This document shows positions 1-10,211 of a stretch of 21,830 bases of DNA, one piece after another (position 1 is the first letter of the stretch; every line of letters begins with the position of its first letter). The notes below the pieces were generated by a model, which saw nothing but the letters and a program-made list of their open reading frames with translations, had not been told where the DNA came from and made no database searches. Origin of the DNA: Welwitschia mirabilis (taxonomy: Eukaryota; Gnetophyta; Gnetopsida; Welwitschiales); NCBI GenBank assembly GCA_051453625.1, contig JBOZIK010000001.1, positions 184,851,695 through 184,873,524 on the forward strand, read 5' to 3'. The position numbers and the translations under genes were made by a program.

Positions 1-1010
1 CTGTTGAGTCATTAAAAGATCCTTGTGAAGGTTTTGGGCCTTACTACGCATTTAGGTCAAAACTGTGACCTACAGGGTGATATCAAAAATTTCAATTAAC
101 TTCTATTCACCTAAAATTGATTGCTGATTGAAATAAACTTTGCCACTGAAATAAATAATAAATCAAAGAATCAAAAGCAAATCACAAGAAATCAACACAA
201 GGATTTCAAGTGGTTCAGATTGCAAATGCAACCCTATATCCACCCTCTGCTTTAGTCTTACGAGGACTAAGCTGGATCTCAATTAATCCAACCAAAGGTT
301 TTAAGGATCACCTTCAATGTTTACAACTTGGATTTTAAGGCAAAAATCCATGAATTCTCAAATGTTAGCGAGGTTGGATGATAATTGTGCTGAAATGCAC
401 TAGTTCGTCCCTCTTTGAGGAACATTACTGGCCTTTTGCTAGCTATGAACAACGTCAAGTTCAAGAGTCACAATTCAGAGAGCTAAGGAAGATAGAACAG
501 AGATTAAGAGTAGAGGAATATTGAATATCGAAAGAAGACTAGTCTATCTGATCTGAAAGAGGTGGCTTTTAAGCTTATGAGCAAGACTGATGATTATTTT
601 AGGCATTGTAGTGGGGCATAAATGACTAAAGATAGACAAGACTACATGCAATCCTGCTTTAGTTTGCCAATAGCTAAAACAACTGATCACAAGTACTCGT
701 CTAGTCACCCGACTTTGGGATCTGGTTGCCCAAATAGGATTTTGTCCTTCTGGTGCTTTTCAGACTTGCACCCTAGTTAGATATTTGTTCAATCCAATGT
801 GTGTCTCAATTCTCAGGCGAAACATATATCACTTTGGTTGCCTGCATTGCTTGCATCTTTAGAGTGCTAAGATCTTTGAGATCTGGTCACTCCAAGAAGC
901 ACTTTGGTCCCCTGCAGCAAGACAGTTAGGAGATTTTAAACCTGAAATCCCCATGTCTTGCATGCCAATGGTTAGCAAAGTATATCTTTCAATATTTTGA
1001 AGTGTGCAAT
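1..1010. repeat. Possible degraded LTR or retrotransposon border
   Basis: No convincing reading frame runs through this stretch. Around 165-300 the text (repeated AATCAAA-type runs, ATCAACACAAGGATTTCAAGTGG, then a pyrimidine-rich CCCTATATCCACCCTCTGC) resembles the U3 part of many plant LTR retrotransposons. I see no terminal TG...CA pair, primer-binding site or duplicated flank, so this rests on style alone. Position 2 begins TGTTGAGTC, which could be an LTR start, but the window edge prevents a test. It could equally be unique intergenic DNA. Confidence 0.25.
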
Positions 1011-1484
1011 TTCTATTTTTCTCTTTCTCACAACCTTTCGTCTCCCAACATTAGATTGTTTCTTATCAAATTTTCTTAATATTAATAAAAATAGATATAG
1101 CTGTTTTATCAAAGTTGCTTACTGCGTAATAAGCCATTTAATCTGTTGTTGAACAGCCTAGCCTGGAGCATCTGGATTAGTGCCAAATTATTTGTATTGT
1201 AGTTTTTCTGGAATTTCTTTCACAAACCACATGTTCTCTTAGTATCATCTGTTACATCTAAAATATCTTCACTACTTAACATGATCTATCTCAACTCTCA
1301 TTTTCTATGTACTTGTAAAGGTCTGGATGCTTAAGCAGTGCAATCATCATTAATATCCATGCCATGTAGTTCTTCATTGCTTTGTTGACTCTTGCTGTTG
1401 AAGATCTGCTTGCCATTTTTTAGCAGTCTTGACCTGTGCTGATACTATGTTAGATAACAGGAATCTGTAAAGACAGGTATAAAA
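1011..1484. other. Intergenic, nothing recognised
   Basis: AT-rich sequence with no open frame or repeat I can support. It ends in the run of A at 1481-1484 that borders the TRIM element and may be part of its target duplication. Confidence 0.5.
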
Positions 1485-1590
1485 TGTTGGGCCCATTGCC
1501 ATCACAGTAAAAGCCATGACTGAGGTAGAAACCTGGACCCCACGGATAAATCCACTCATTATGCTGGGCATGAGGAGCGCACAGCCAACA
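1485..1590 (-). repeat. TRIM 3' LTR
   Basis: A 106-bp terminal repeat starting TGTTGGGCCC and ending AGCCAACA on the given strand, so the termini are a 6-bp inverted repeat with TG...CA ends. On the minus strand this is the downstream LTR because the polypurine tract abuts its 1590 end. It is the better preserved of the two copies. Confidence 0.82.
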
Positions 1591-1601
1591 ATCTCTCCCT
1601 T
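1591..1601 (-). other. TRIM polypurine tract
   Basis: Minus strand reads AAGGGAGAGAT immediately before the LTR start TGTTGG. An all-purine block here is where plus-strand DNA synthesis is primed in LTR retroelements. Its position fixes the element's orientation, in agreement with the primer-binding site. Confidence 0.75.
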
Positions 1602-1656
1602 GATTCACATGTTGAGGGCTCACACAGAGCAGGGAGGCACTAGGGAGATGTGAATC
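1602..1656. repeat. 9-bp inverted repeat inside the TRIM
   Basis: GATTCACAT at 1602-1610 and ATGTGAATC at 1648-1656 are perfect inverted copies around a 37-nt purine-rich loop. They fill about half of the internal domain. An RNA hairpin acting in packaging or dimerisation is conceivable, but this is inference. Confidence 0.6.
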
Positions 1657-1675
1657 TGAGACCAAGCCAAAACTA

Positions 1676-1688
1676 GGCTCTGATAACA
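1676..1688 (-). other. TRIM primer-binding site (initiator Met tRNA type)
   Basis: Minus strand reads TGTTATCAGAGCC, against TGGTATCAGAGCC complementary to the 3' end of plant initiator methionine tRNA: 12 of 13 bases match. Two bases (1689-1690) separate it from the LTR end, the usual spacing in plant LTR elements. Confidence 0.8.
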
Positions 1689-1690
1689 AT

Positions 1691-1795
1691 TCTTGAGCCT
1701 ATTACCATCACAGCAAAAGCAATGAGTGAGTGGGAAACCCAGAACCCATAGATAATCCTAGTTGCAGGGTGGACATAAGGAGTGCATACCTAACA
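1691..1795 (-). repeat. TRIM 5' LTR
   Basis: A 105-bp copy of the terminal repeat, starting TCTTGAGCCT and ending CCTAACA on the given strand. Its outer TG has decayed to TC, so it would be missed by tools that demand TG...CA ends. It lies next to the primer-binding site, as the upstream LTR must. Confidence 0.78.
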
Positions 1796-2713
1796 AAAAT
1801 ATGAATACTAATATGAAATATTTTGCTTAGTGCACAGTTCAGACATTTAATATGTTCAATTTAGAGTTGATGGCTGAAGGATGAAATAAATCTGAAAAAT
1901 GATACTTATTTCATCAATAGTAATTCTTCTCAGGTGGTATACAGAAGAATTGCACTCTCTGCTAACTATATCTTTTAATTTCTCATTTTTCTTATCTTGA
2001 TTAGTTAATTTACAGATTAACTATGGTTGTTAATTCTCTGTGCATTATGGAAGGGTAATTTTTGTACCATTTGTTCAATGTGGGATGCTTGTCGTGTGAC
2101 AACGGAAAGGTCTCTGTGCGATGATGGTCCATGACCAAACACAAGAGCAGCTGGCATGAAGGAGAAGAAGAAAAGTCACAGATGCAAAGCTGTTGAAAAT
2201 CATGTTTTGTATAGGGGTTCGAGAAAAGAAACGTAGGTGCTAACAATATAGTTACTTGGCAACAAACATATAAGTGATTTGTAATTAGGCCACTGAATGA
2301 ACCCTAGTGATAGTTGCATGGATGCATTGCATTTTATTTTATGAAATGATTGCAAGTAATGTAGGCTTGTTTAATTAAGATAAAGAATCGACATTGTGTT
2401 TTGAAACTTATATTTTAGCATCTCACGCCTCCTTGTATTCAACTTAATTTTGTGCAGCTATAGTTGCTGTAATAGTTTATGGGGCAAAGTTTTCAATAGG
2501 TAAACTAGAAAGACAAGCTACCTTGAATAGTAGGGAAGTTTATTTAGCTTGTCTTTTACAGATTTTCTTCGGAATTATTTGCTTTATTATTGCTCAGTAT
2601 ATGGAAGGAATTTATGCCTATTTTCTAATCACCAGCATTCTTACTGTTTTTCAGTAATATGTGGATGGATCAACCCAATGCTAGCAGATTATTATTCTTT
2701 CTTTCTTTTGCAG
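1796..2713. other. Intergenic or upstream intron, nothing recognised
   Basis: About 900 bp without a supportable coding stretch. The last part (2689-2713) is pyrimidine-rich and ends TTTTGCAG, a good plant 3' splice site, so some of this may be an intron of the gene that follows. Short open frames at 2010-2246 and 2549-2746 show no domain or coding character. Confidence 0.4.
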
Positions 2714-2793
2714 GGATCGTTATCAAGAATGCAAGTAACTATTTGAGGCACAAAGTCACAAAGTTCAAAGATGGAACCTCACATGTCAGCTTT
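2714..2793 (+). other. Possible upstream exon text in another frame
   Basis: After the acceptor ending at 2713, the frame starting at 2716 is open for 26 codons (beginning IVIKNASNYLRHKVTK) before a TGA at 2794. The coiled-coil frame carries a TGA at 2744-2746. A one-step shift near 2785-2793 would join this stretch to the coiled coil. This suggests either a frameshift in a decaying gene or an unrecognised splice. The alternative is that 2714-2770 is untranslated and translation starts at the ATG at 2771. Confidence 0.3.
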
Positions 2794-3757
2794 TGAGGAG
2801 TGTTCAAAATACAAAAATGATTACATGCAGAATTTAGACGAAAAGATGGAAAATATCCAAAATGAGATCATGGTCATCCAGAAAAACTTTGAACTACTTT
2901 CTAATCTAGTTTCTAATCATAATGTGAGCCATGAACAAAACAGCTGTGTGCAGGAGTTGGTTAGCATCAACCAAGAGCTTCTTCTCTCTTGTGAGGAAAA
3001 AGAATTTGAGGTTGGCTTTTTAGTTTCCAGTTTTTCAATTACAAAGGACTTGAAAAATAGAAATGCAACAAAATGATATCTCAATGGAAGGCATTTTTTG
3101 TCATTTTTCTTGTTTTACAGGTTCTTAATGTTATTCTCTTTGATGCAGTTTAATGCTACAAGAAGTGAAATTGAAAGAACATGGATGAGGCTTGAAGCAA
3201 ACATTGAAGAAAGAGAAGTGTTGCTGAAGGAGTTAACTGATGCCAAGAAAGAAATGTTTCAGAAGAATGCAGATGATGCTATCAAAAGTAAGCATCATGC
3301 CATGAAAAGACATTTGCTAGAGAATGAGCATGCCCTCTCAAAGCATGAAGAGGCAGTTGAAATGTTGACAAAGCATCTTTTTTCAGCAGCAAAATGGCAG
3401 GATGAACTTTTTGAGCAAGATATAAGACTTCAGGTATCACTGAAAGGGGCGTTTGAAAAGGAACACACTTTAGATGTTCAACTACATCAATCATGGAAGG
3501 CTATAGAAGAGCTAGAAGCTAAATTAAGGACAATGGAATCAGAGATCTTCAGGACAAGGGCAGATTTGGCTGTCTTAAAGGAACAGAATAATTTACTTGT
3601 AAAAGAGGTAGAAATGAAAGATAAGAAGTCTCAGTGGCTTCAAAAGGAACTCATGGAAACCCAGTGTCACATGTGGGAGCTTGAAGATGAGATCATGGAA
3701 AGAGAAGGACAAATTTCTATTCTGTGTAGTTCTTATGGGGTAGATGCTGAATTTTAA
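2771..3757 (+). CDS. Coiled-coil protein, two exons (2771-3010, 3149-3757)
   Basis: Joining 2771-3010 to 3149-3757 gives one continuous frame of 282 residues plus stop. The intron is phase 0, starts GT and ends TGATGCAG after a T-rich tract. The product is highly charged (rich in E, K, Q and L), low in P and G, and reads as long alpha-helical coiled coil from about residue 10 to 270. Segments such as RLEANIEEREVLLKELTDAK and KAIEELEAKLRTMESEI show heptad-like spacing. I see no signal peptide, membrane helix, kinase, motor or zinc motif. It resembles plant scaffold or cytoskeleton-associated coiled coils in general; coiled-coil composition makes any family guess unsafe, so none is given. The ATG at 2771 is the first after an in-frame stop at 2744, but coding-like text just upstream suggests the true N-terminus may lie further 5'. 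No promoter or poly(A) signal was identified. It could be the 3' end of a larger gene, or a pseudogene. Confidence 0.6.
3011..3148 (+). other. 138-bp intron in the coiled-coil gene
   Basis: The donor is GAG|GTTGGC, which is weak, and the acceptor is TTTGATGCAG|TTT. The frame is preserved across it (phase 0). Reading through instead stops at 3074-3076. A second acceptor-like site, TTGTTTTACAG, ends at 3120 but would put the second exon out of frame with this donor. Confidence 0.55.
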
Positions 3758-5780
3758 GGCCTTTGCATAATGAGAACTATTTTTCAACTTGTACTGATTC
3801 TTGTTAGTCAACAGTTTGGGAAACTAATAGTTTTCTGGAAATTGCAAGGATTCATGATGATGAGATGATTTCTGAAGGGTATCTTTGCTTATCTATATTT
3901 AATATGGCAAGATATTATTAGTGTCCTGTTCATCCATATAGTTTTCATCAGCATCAAGAGAACGTACATGTAAGTTTCTACTGGTTAAGCCCTCTGAAGC
4001 TAGCCATTTTGAAATTTTGACCTCCTGAAGGATTGAATATCAAATATACTGCTTTCCTAATGGGAAACAACCATCATACTACAATTTATTGCTGCATAAT
4101 GTTGCAGTAATCTTTTAATGTACCTGTAAGTGAACTAGGTTAATTGGGATTTATCTGAGTCCATTTTGAAAGCCTGTGTGGTCACGCATCATGCTGTAGT
4201 TGGCTTCCTCATGAAGGATGCCATTATTAATGGAGATGCCATGAATGCCACATGAACACTGGAATGCTGCAACCTATGGGTGATAGTAAAGGGGTGAAAG
4301 ACACTTTGACCCTGATTGATGGCTTGCTAAATTCCTTATTGTAAAAGGATTAAGGATGCTTATGTAGATGAACTAACTGGTTAGTTATAGGGCAGATCCG
4401 TGATGGGCTATAGGACACAAGTATGGCTTATGGGACTCAGGTGTTGTCTATACTAAGGCTAGTTTGAGAGAGGAACTTACATTGGGGCACAGATCAGTCT
4501 GGGAAGCTGATAGGCCTTGATGAGATGGTGGTTTGTGGCTAAATTGATAGGTTCTGCTTGTGATGACCTAGATCACCTGGGTGATTTTTTCTAGAAGTGA
4601 ATGTATCCAGGTAGATCTCAAGGGGAAAACAGGCGTTTTGAGGCTGCAAGTTGAATCCATAGTAGAATGCAGATTTTAAACATACAGTTTGATTTGTTAC
4701 TTGGGAAAGGTCCGAATACATATATCCAAGCTTAGTCTTGGGAAGTTTGATGCTAGTATGATAAATCTTGTGGCTGAAAGTTACTTTTAATGCATGTATG
4801 GAACTCTCTGGAGGATGAAGAGCTAGATCCTTATAAATCGAGTTTAAGTGATGGTGCTTTTGCTAGATCCGAATGGGATCTTAGATTCTAGTTGAAGACT
4901 GGGTGATTTTTGGATTTCTTTTTAAATTATGAAGGGAAAATCCTAATAGGGTTGTTAGGGTGAAAGAAGTAAACCAAAACCCTAGGAATCAAATCTAATG
5001 TTTTGATTTAAACATCAAAGATGAAAAATAATGAATTCTCACTTGATGAACTCTATAAAATGCATAAACCTATGTTCATCTAACAATGAGTTTCATGGTA
5101 CTAGGGGTAGGAGGTTTGTCAATCAAAAGCATTTGTTAGTAGCCTTTTTCTCTTGGGAAATTTATGTCTCAATAGAATCTTGAGAGGATGAAAATGGTTA
5201 GCAAGGAGCTTTATGGGTTAGAAAAACCAAAGGATGTCAAAATCTCATTTTAGGAACTAGACATGATAATTTTTTGTGTTCCCTTTAGCAGATAGAATGT
5301 TTAAAGTTACATTTATACAATACTCGTATTGCTGTAAAAGTTTTCTCTGATCTTTCTGTCACAAAATTGACTATGCTAAATCCTTTCAAATCTTGTGAAC
5401 TGTGAAGGCTTCTTCTATTGACTTCAGATTAAGGCTGGGACATTGATTGCTCCATGTCAAATACCTTGTGTGAATCAGTTAAGTATTCAACATTGCTATC
5501 ACTTTGATCCTCCTTTTCAACAATGCTTAGAGTGTAAGAGAGCAAGATAGGATCTAGAGCTGATAAACTAACATCTTTTTCTTTTGCTATGCTTGTCTTC
5601 TTTAACTTCTTTTGCTGTTTTTCTTTTATCATTTCAACTTCTTGCTTATTTTCCTACCTTACTTATTGTTGCATTGTCATTGTTTTTGTAATATTGGTTT
5701 TGAGGTGACTTGTGTACCATTAGGGAATCTTTGAAACAACCCTTGTGTCGTGAACAAAACAAATTTGACTATTAATTAAA
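3758..5780. other. Intergenic, nothing firm
   Basis: The first part may be 3' untranslated sequence of the coiled-coil gene, but no AATAAA was found near the stop. The stretch 4150-4900 is slightly richer in G. A 67-codon minus-strand frame at 5429-5632 is lysine-, glutamate- and serine-rich; it has no recognised motif and is not called as a gene. Confidence 0.4.
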
Positions 5781-7683
5781 AAAATATTATTAAACAAGAA
5801 TGAAAAGTATCAACACGCAATGATATCATCCTTTTTAACATTTAGGGTGTCATCCATATGAACATGCATGGATTTAGGAGATGAAATGCTAACTATGCCA
5901 AACAAACATGACAAATATCTTTTGAGGGTTGTATCATGTATATAGAAAGTTTAAGAAACTTGTGAATGTGCAAGAGTGACAAGAAGAGCTAATGATCGCT
6001 TAGGATTAATCTAGGTTACAACATTGATTATAAGAAGTAGAATGGTGAATCTTGAGCTACGATCAATAAGGTAACATCAATGCTCAAATGAACTAAGTGT
6101 TAAGTGAGGCAATTTACTTGGGCTTTTACATTGCAAAGGAAGCAAGAGTGATTAAGAATTGAAGTAACAGTAATTACATCTAGATCGTTGCCCCCTTGAC
6201 CAATGATCTAATTGTTCAATTACTATTGCCAACTTTTTATGGTTTTAAAGACCCTAAAGTTCCCTATGAAATTGTTGTTGGGCACATCTAGAAATTGAAA
6301 TTCACAAATTGAATACTAAAATTCTGTATCTCTTGTGTTAAAAGTTTATTAAAAGTAATGTTATCATACATAAAATTGTCCATATAACATTAAAAACATA
6401 AAAAAAAAAAAATGCATTGACATTTAACTTTCTCAGTGGTGGTTCTAATGTTTTCAAATACAAAAATAACATATAAAATATGTCAAGTGGTTGGTAATGA
6501 GTTGGTTAAAAGCTTAAAAGTCTACACTACAAAATGGAGGTCTTTGTCTAATCCTTATAAAGACATATTTGAGAGGTATTAGGCTATGCACCCAATCTAT
6601 TTCAATGAAAGCCTATAAATATAATGAATTAGCATTAAAAAGTACCTTACAAAAATGGTATGCAAGAAAAAGTAGAATATTCCAATACATGTCTATGACT
6701 TAATTAAATGGAAGGAAAACAATTAGATTCATACTTATAGAATAATTTAAGCATTAAAACAGAATCATTGTGAAGTAAGATTGATTTCTCCACAAAATTT
6801 ACATGTACATGGATAGAATACAGGGTTTAGAGATTACCATCTAAACTCACGAATAAAAATCAAAGACATAAAAGGAAAAAAACTTTATCTAAGGAATGCC
6901 TAATTTGTTGTTATGACAATTGAACATAAGATATTGGCTTGTTTATGACTCAAACCCTCATCAGTCTTCCTCGTTGTTATTAATAATCCAATTGAGAACA
7001 CATCCCTCTCTCCTTGCCGTAAATGACATCCTTCTTTATGAGAAAACATGAAATTTCACCTCTTATGGAATAAGGAGCTTAGAACAAAGCCCAAAAAGAA
7101 AGTTTCCATCCAAACTAAGAGGAGAGACAACAAAATTTTCCTTTGAAACAAAGCAATCATAGAGAAAACTTAAAATTTCCAACTATGGGAAACCAAATTG
7201 CAACGTTTTTGTTCAATTAATATGTCCTAGCTCCTTGTATTTCATGGATTATATTATGATTCCATCATTGATATTCGATTGATAAATACATATTTAAAAT
7301 AAAAGTAAACATATATTGATACGAATTGAAATAAATAACAAGAAAATGGATTGACTAAGGAGCCCTAAGAGTCTTGACAAAAGTGAGATGAAACAAGGGA
7401 AGAGTATTAATTGACACATGAATAAAATATTGTTTGATACCAATAAGTCCAACAAATATAGTAAACTAGCATCAACTATTCAATTACTATGATTATCAAT
7501 TAAAATGTAAGGGGTGACAAATAAGAGACATTCAACACTCTTCATCTAAGAGGACATAAATTATAGGTCTCAAATAAATACTATATAAATTATAACAAAA
7601 TGCATAACACAATGTCTAGAGCTTAAAAAGAAATACATGTATTATTAATATTTCCAACAATGTGCATCCTAATCTCAAAGGTG
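5781..7683. other. AT-rich intergenic, probable old repeat
   Basis: Strongly AT-rich with many stops in all frames. A poly(A) run lies at about 6400-6412. A short coding-like stretch at 6181-6288 on the plus strand (begins IVAPLTNDLIVQLLLP) ends in a stop after about 36 codons and is not recognised. No LTR, target duplication or domain was found. Confidence 0.35.
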
Positions 7684-7822
7684 CTAGAAGTTCACGACTA
7701 ATAGATTGTATATTAAACTTGTGGTAACATATCATAGAAATGTGAAATACTTATTAGAAGTTCATTATAAATAGAATGCTATTAAACTCATGATAGCATA
7801 CTATAGAAATATGAAATACAAA
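7684..7822. repeat. Diverged tandem duplication, two units of ~70 bp
   Basis: TAGAAGTTCA recurs with a 70-bp shift (7685 and 7755), and GAAATAC recurs with a 69-bp shift (7744 and 7813). Between these anchors the two units stay alignable, both carrying ATTAAACT and CATA(C/T)(C/T)ATAGAAAT. By eye they are roughly three-quarters identical. No function is evident. Confidence 0.6.
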
Positions 7823-8466
7823 AATATGTGTTCAAAATTGTTGAGAAACTTGATATGTTAATATCTCTTGAAGCTCTTGATGCAAATCCTTCTCTCGTTA
7901 AGCATAGACATGATGCCTAGGAGTTAGATATTGTCCCCTATCTAGAATGCACTCAAGGTGTGTTAAATCTTTTGTCCATGAATCAACATGATCTGACTTT
8001 ATCCCAACTATAGATAGACACAATTTTATAGAAATATTTGAAGATATGAAGGGTTTCTCAGGCTGCTTCATTTCTAACTCATTCTTTAAGAAATCAAACA
8101 ACAAATTCCATACAAAGGGCTTTTCACTCATTCTTTTGCCATAAGGTCAGTTATAGAAAATATGAATGCCATAAATTAAAAGTTAAATTACTGATGTAAA
8201 TGTCGAGATTCATAGTGTAGCTAGTATCAAGAAAGGAATCAATAAAACCCCAAATTAAAAAAAAAAAAAAGAATTTAAAGACGTGACCACCTCACCTTTC
8301 CCCACACTAGAAAATTCTTACAATCCCACAATGTGTCATATTCGAAGTCAAGAAGTCATTGATAAGTCTACCAAAATTATCATTAATCTTGGATTGGGTT
8401 AAAAAATTTAGGAACTCAAACTAAATAGTAAAATTAATTTGACATCCAATCCTCAATGTAGGTCAT
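7823..8466. other. Intergenic with weak minus-strand open frame
   Basis: The minus strand is open at 7898-8131 for 77 codons (begins MSEKPFVWNLLFDFLKNELE) with plausible amino-acid composition but no motif I recognise. A poly(A) run lies near 8258-8270. It may be a transposon fragment. Confidence 0.3.
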
Positions 8467-8676
8467 TTGTACAAGCAACAAAACATCCCAATTCGTTTTG
8501 CCCTAGTTAACAACATGACGAATTTTCTCAAGAACACACAGATATCAAAATCAATACTTTTTGATAATTTAATGGGGCTTGTATCTAGGAAGTTTAAGAG
8601 GCTTAATGATATTAATAGAGCCTATGCTATTAAAGAAGTGCTTGGTTCGAAGCAAATGAATGTACTTGTGGTGTAG
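8467..8676 (+). CDS. Hypothetical 69-residue open frame, doubtful
   Basis: An ATG-started plus-strand frame. The middle (KFKRLNDINRAYAIKEVLGS) reads like protein, but there is no domain, no splice context and no conserved neighbour. Given the decayed surroundings it is more likely a fragment of an old element than a gene. Confidence 0.15.
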   Translation: MYKQQNIPIRFALVNNMTNFLKNTQISKSILFDNLMGLVSRKFKRLNDINRAYAIKEVLGSKQMNVLVV

Positions 8677-9489
8677 AAAACAAGATCTCTAAATTTTAGT
8701 TATCTAGTGTTGTTAGGATTATATCATATGATATTCTTTGTTTTTATTTAGAACTCAATGAAGGCCTTAGATGTGAGATTGTTGAAACTGGGGACATTGA
8801 ATGTTTGCACTCCTCATTGAAACCCTTATGCAAGGCGCTCCTCTCAATGGACTGTAGTTTTCCTTTGCAAGATGTATCTGGAATGAAAGAGGGGATATTG
8901 AACATGATTTTAGTGAAGTATGATTAATTCAAAACGTACTTGTGATTGTTTCAGGGTGATTTTAAGCATTGAATACTAGAGGTGATGGAGTCTGTGGGCA
9001 AAAATTCAAAATAGAATTTATAAATTCATTGTAAAAGAAATCTAATTAAATCTTAATTTTACCAGTAAATCATAGGCATAAAAAGGCAAGAAGACACTTA
9101 ATTTGGAAAATAATTGCGATAAGTTGAAATTGATGGTTGTGTGAAATATAAGAAGAAATTGTTTCAAGGTTTTAACGGTTGATATTGTAGCCAGATATTG
9201 AGAGGTCATATTCTTTTTGAATTGTAACTCTTAAGAAGAATCTTATTTGTGGACGTAAGAATGAAAAAAAAAAGGGTCAAGCCAAACTGAGTTTGTATTG
9301 TGTTCTTTTTTTGAACGTAATTTTTGTGAATAAAAACCATAGTTATGCATTTTTCTTGCCAGTCTCTGTAGAAGGATATCTGGTCTAAGCCTTGTATATT
9401 TCCACAATCTCTAATCATTATCCGATTTCTGCTCAGTTCAACTTCATTGAGTGTCTACAAATAAAGATAATAATTCTGTTTTCATCAGT
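8677..9489. other. Intergenic, nothing recognised
   Basis: No supportable gene or repeat. Short frames on either strand are unremarkable for AT-rich DNA. Confidence 0.4.
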
Positions 9490-9680
9490 TCTCTTCTGTA
9501 TCATGGGTGGATCCAAAGCCTTGATCCAGTATAGCTGGAGCTCAGCTTCTCCATTCAGAGGCTACTCTGGGTGGAAACAGTGCTTCACAGAAGGCTTCAC
9601 TCACGCCCAGTTTTTCTGCAAGAAGCTGGCTAAAAATATTTCACAGAAAACGTTGTAAACGAGAATCTAATTTTTCAAAT
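9490..9680. repeat. GC-richer block, possibly a MITE-like element
   Basis: This block is clearly richer in GC than its surroundings. It is built of recurring GCTTC, AGAAGC and AGCTTCT words on both strands, for example CAGCTTCTCC, GTGCTTCACAGAAGGCTTC and AAGAAGCTGG. Such a composition recalls non-autonomous DNA elements of plants. The plus strand is open here (to a stop at 9656-9658), but the minus strand also reads well over part of it, as expected of a repeat rather than an exon. No terminal inverted repeats or target duplication were confirmed. Confidence 0.25.
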
Positions 9681-9788
9681 TTGAATTCATTAGATGATCT
9701 GGCGTCTCATGGGTGATGAACCTTCTCCAGACTTTTTCAGTGGCTCTTGTCAATGGCCATTTTAGCTATCAACTTTGTGGGGAATTAA

Positions 9789-9959
9789 TTTGAACCAAGT
9801 AAAGTATTGCAGGCACTTTTGCAGACTATTAGGGAAAGCTATTGCACAAATGAAAAGATGATGTGGGTGGTTCTTCGAAAGCTCTCAGTTGATAATTCTG
9901 ACGTCTTCTATGGACAGTTGCTGCTCAAGTGGGGGTGGTTTCCCACTGGAGTTTTATAA
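9789..9959 (+). other. Coding-like open stretch, unidentified
   Basis: Fifty-six codons without a stop and without an ATG at the start, ending TAA at 9957. The text from 9813 (ALLQTIRESYCTNEKMMWVV) onward has protein-like composition. An acceptor-like TATTGCAG ends at 9812, so 9813-9959 could be a terminal exon. The frame upstream is interrupted by stops at about 9711-9716 and 9786. The family is not recognised; it could be a gene relic. Confidence 0.25.
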
Positions 9960-10211
9960 TGTTATGTAAACCATAACTCAAAGTAACTTCCGACATTTTT
10001 ATCTTGAAGATATGCGAGACGAGACATTAAGTCTATATTTGAATACAAAGGTCATCGACCTTACAAATACTAAATTTTTAATCAGTAATCAATTACTAAT
10101 TTCCTTTCTGTGAATCATATGGGAGTCTTAATTGTCTCTGTTGAAATATCACTGAGCTCTGAAATCCTTTCCCATGTGTTAGGGTTAGCCAACCACATCC
10201 AAGACTGCTAC

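Larger units (their letters stand above)
1485..1795 (-). mobile_element. TRIM (miniature LTR retrotransposon), minus strand
   Basis: A 311-bp element with every structural part of a TRIM and no coding capacity. Two direct terminal repeats (1485-1590, 106 bp; 1691-1795, 105 bp) are about three-quarters identical by eye. The lower copy has perfect TGTTGG...CCAACA ends. The 100-bp internal part carries, read on the minus strand, a primer-binding site next to the upper LTR (1676-1688, one base off the plant initiator-Met-tRNA site) and a polypurine tract next to the lower LTR (1592-1601). Flanks are AAAA on both sides (1481-1484 and 1796-1799), compatible with a short target duplication but low in complexity. 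TRIMs are moved in trans by autonomous LTR elements. The family is not recognised, and I see no 5S-rRNA-like block of the Cassandra type. The LTR divergence points to an old insertion. Confidence 0.85.

Noticed and set aside
1374-1689. Two overlapping minus-strand open frames of 65 and 79 codons
   Set aside because: They lie across the TRIM's LTR and internal region, have no domain and overlap each other; the TRIM structure explains the sequence.
1485-1795. Cassandra-type TRIM carrying 5S rRNA promoter sequence
   Set aside because: I looked for 5S-like internal promoter blocks in the LTRs and saw none; the LTRs are also much shorter than those of Cassandra.
3282-3811. Minus-strand open frames opposite the second coiled-coil exon
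   Set aside because: They are shadows of the plus-strand exon, which has coherent coiled-coil composition and a frame-preserving intron.
5429-5632. Minus-strand 67-codon frame, lysine-rich
   Set aside because: Low-complexity composition, no motif, no splice context; not distinguishable from chance in AT-rich DNA.
6400-6412. Poly(A) run as a retroposon tail
   Set aside because: No upstream reverse-transcriptase text, SINE-like promoter or target duplication; homopolymers are common in this AT-rich stretch.
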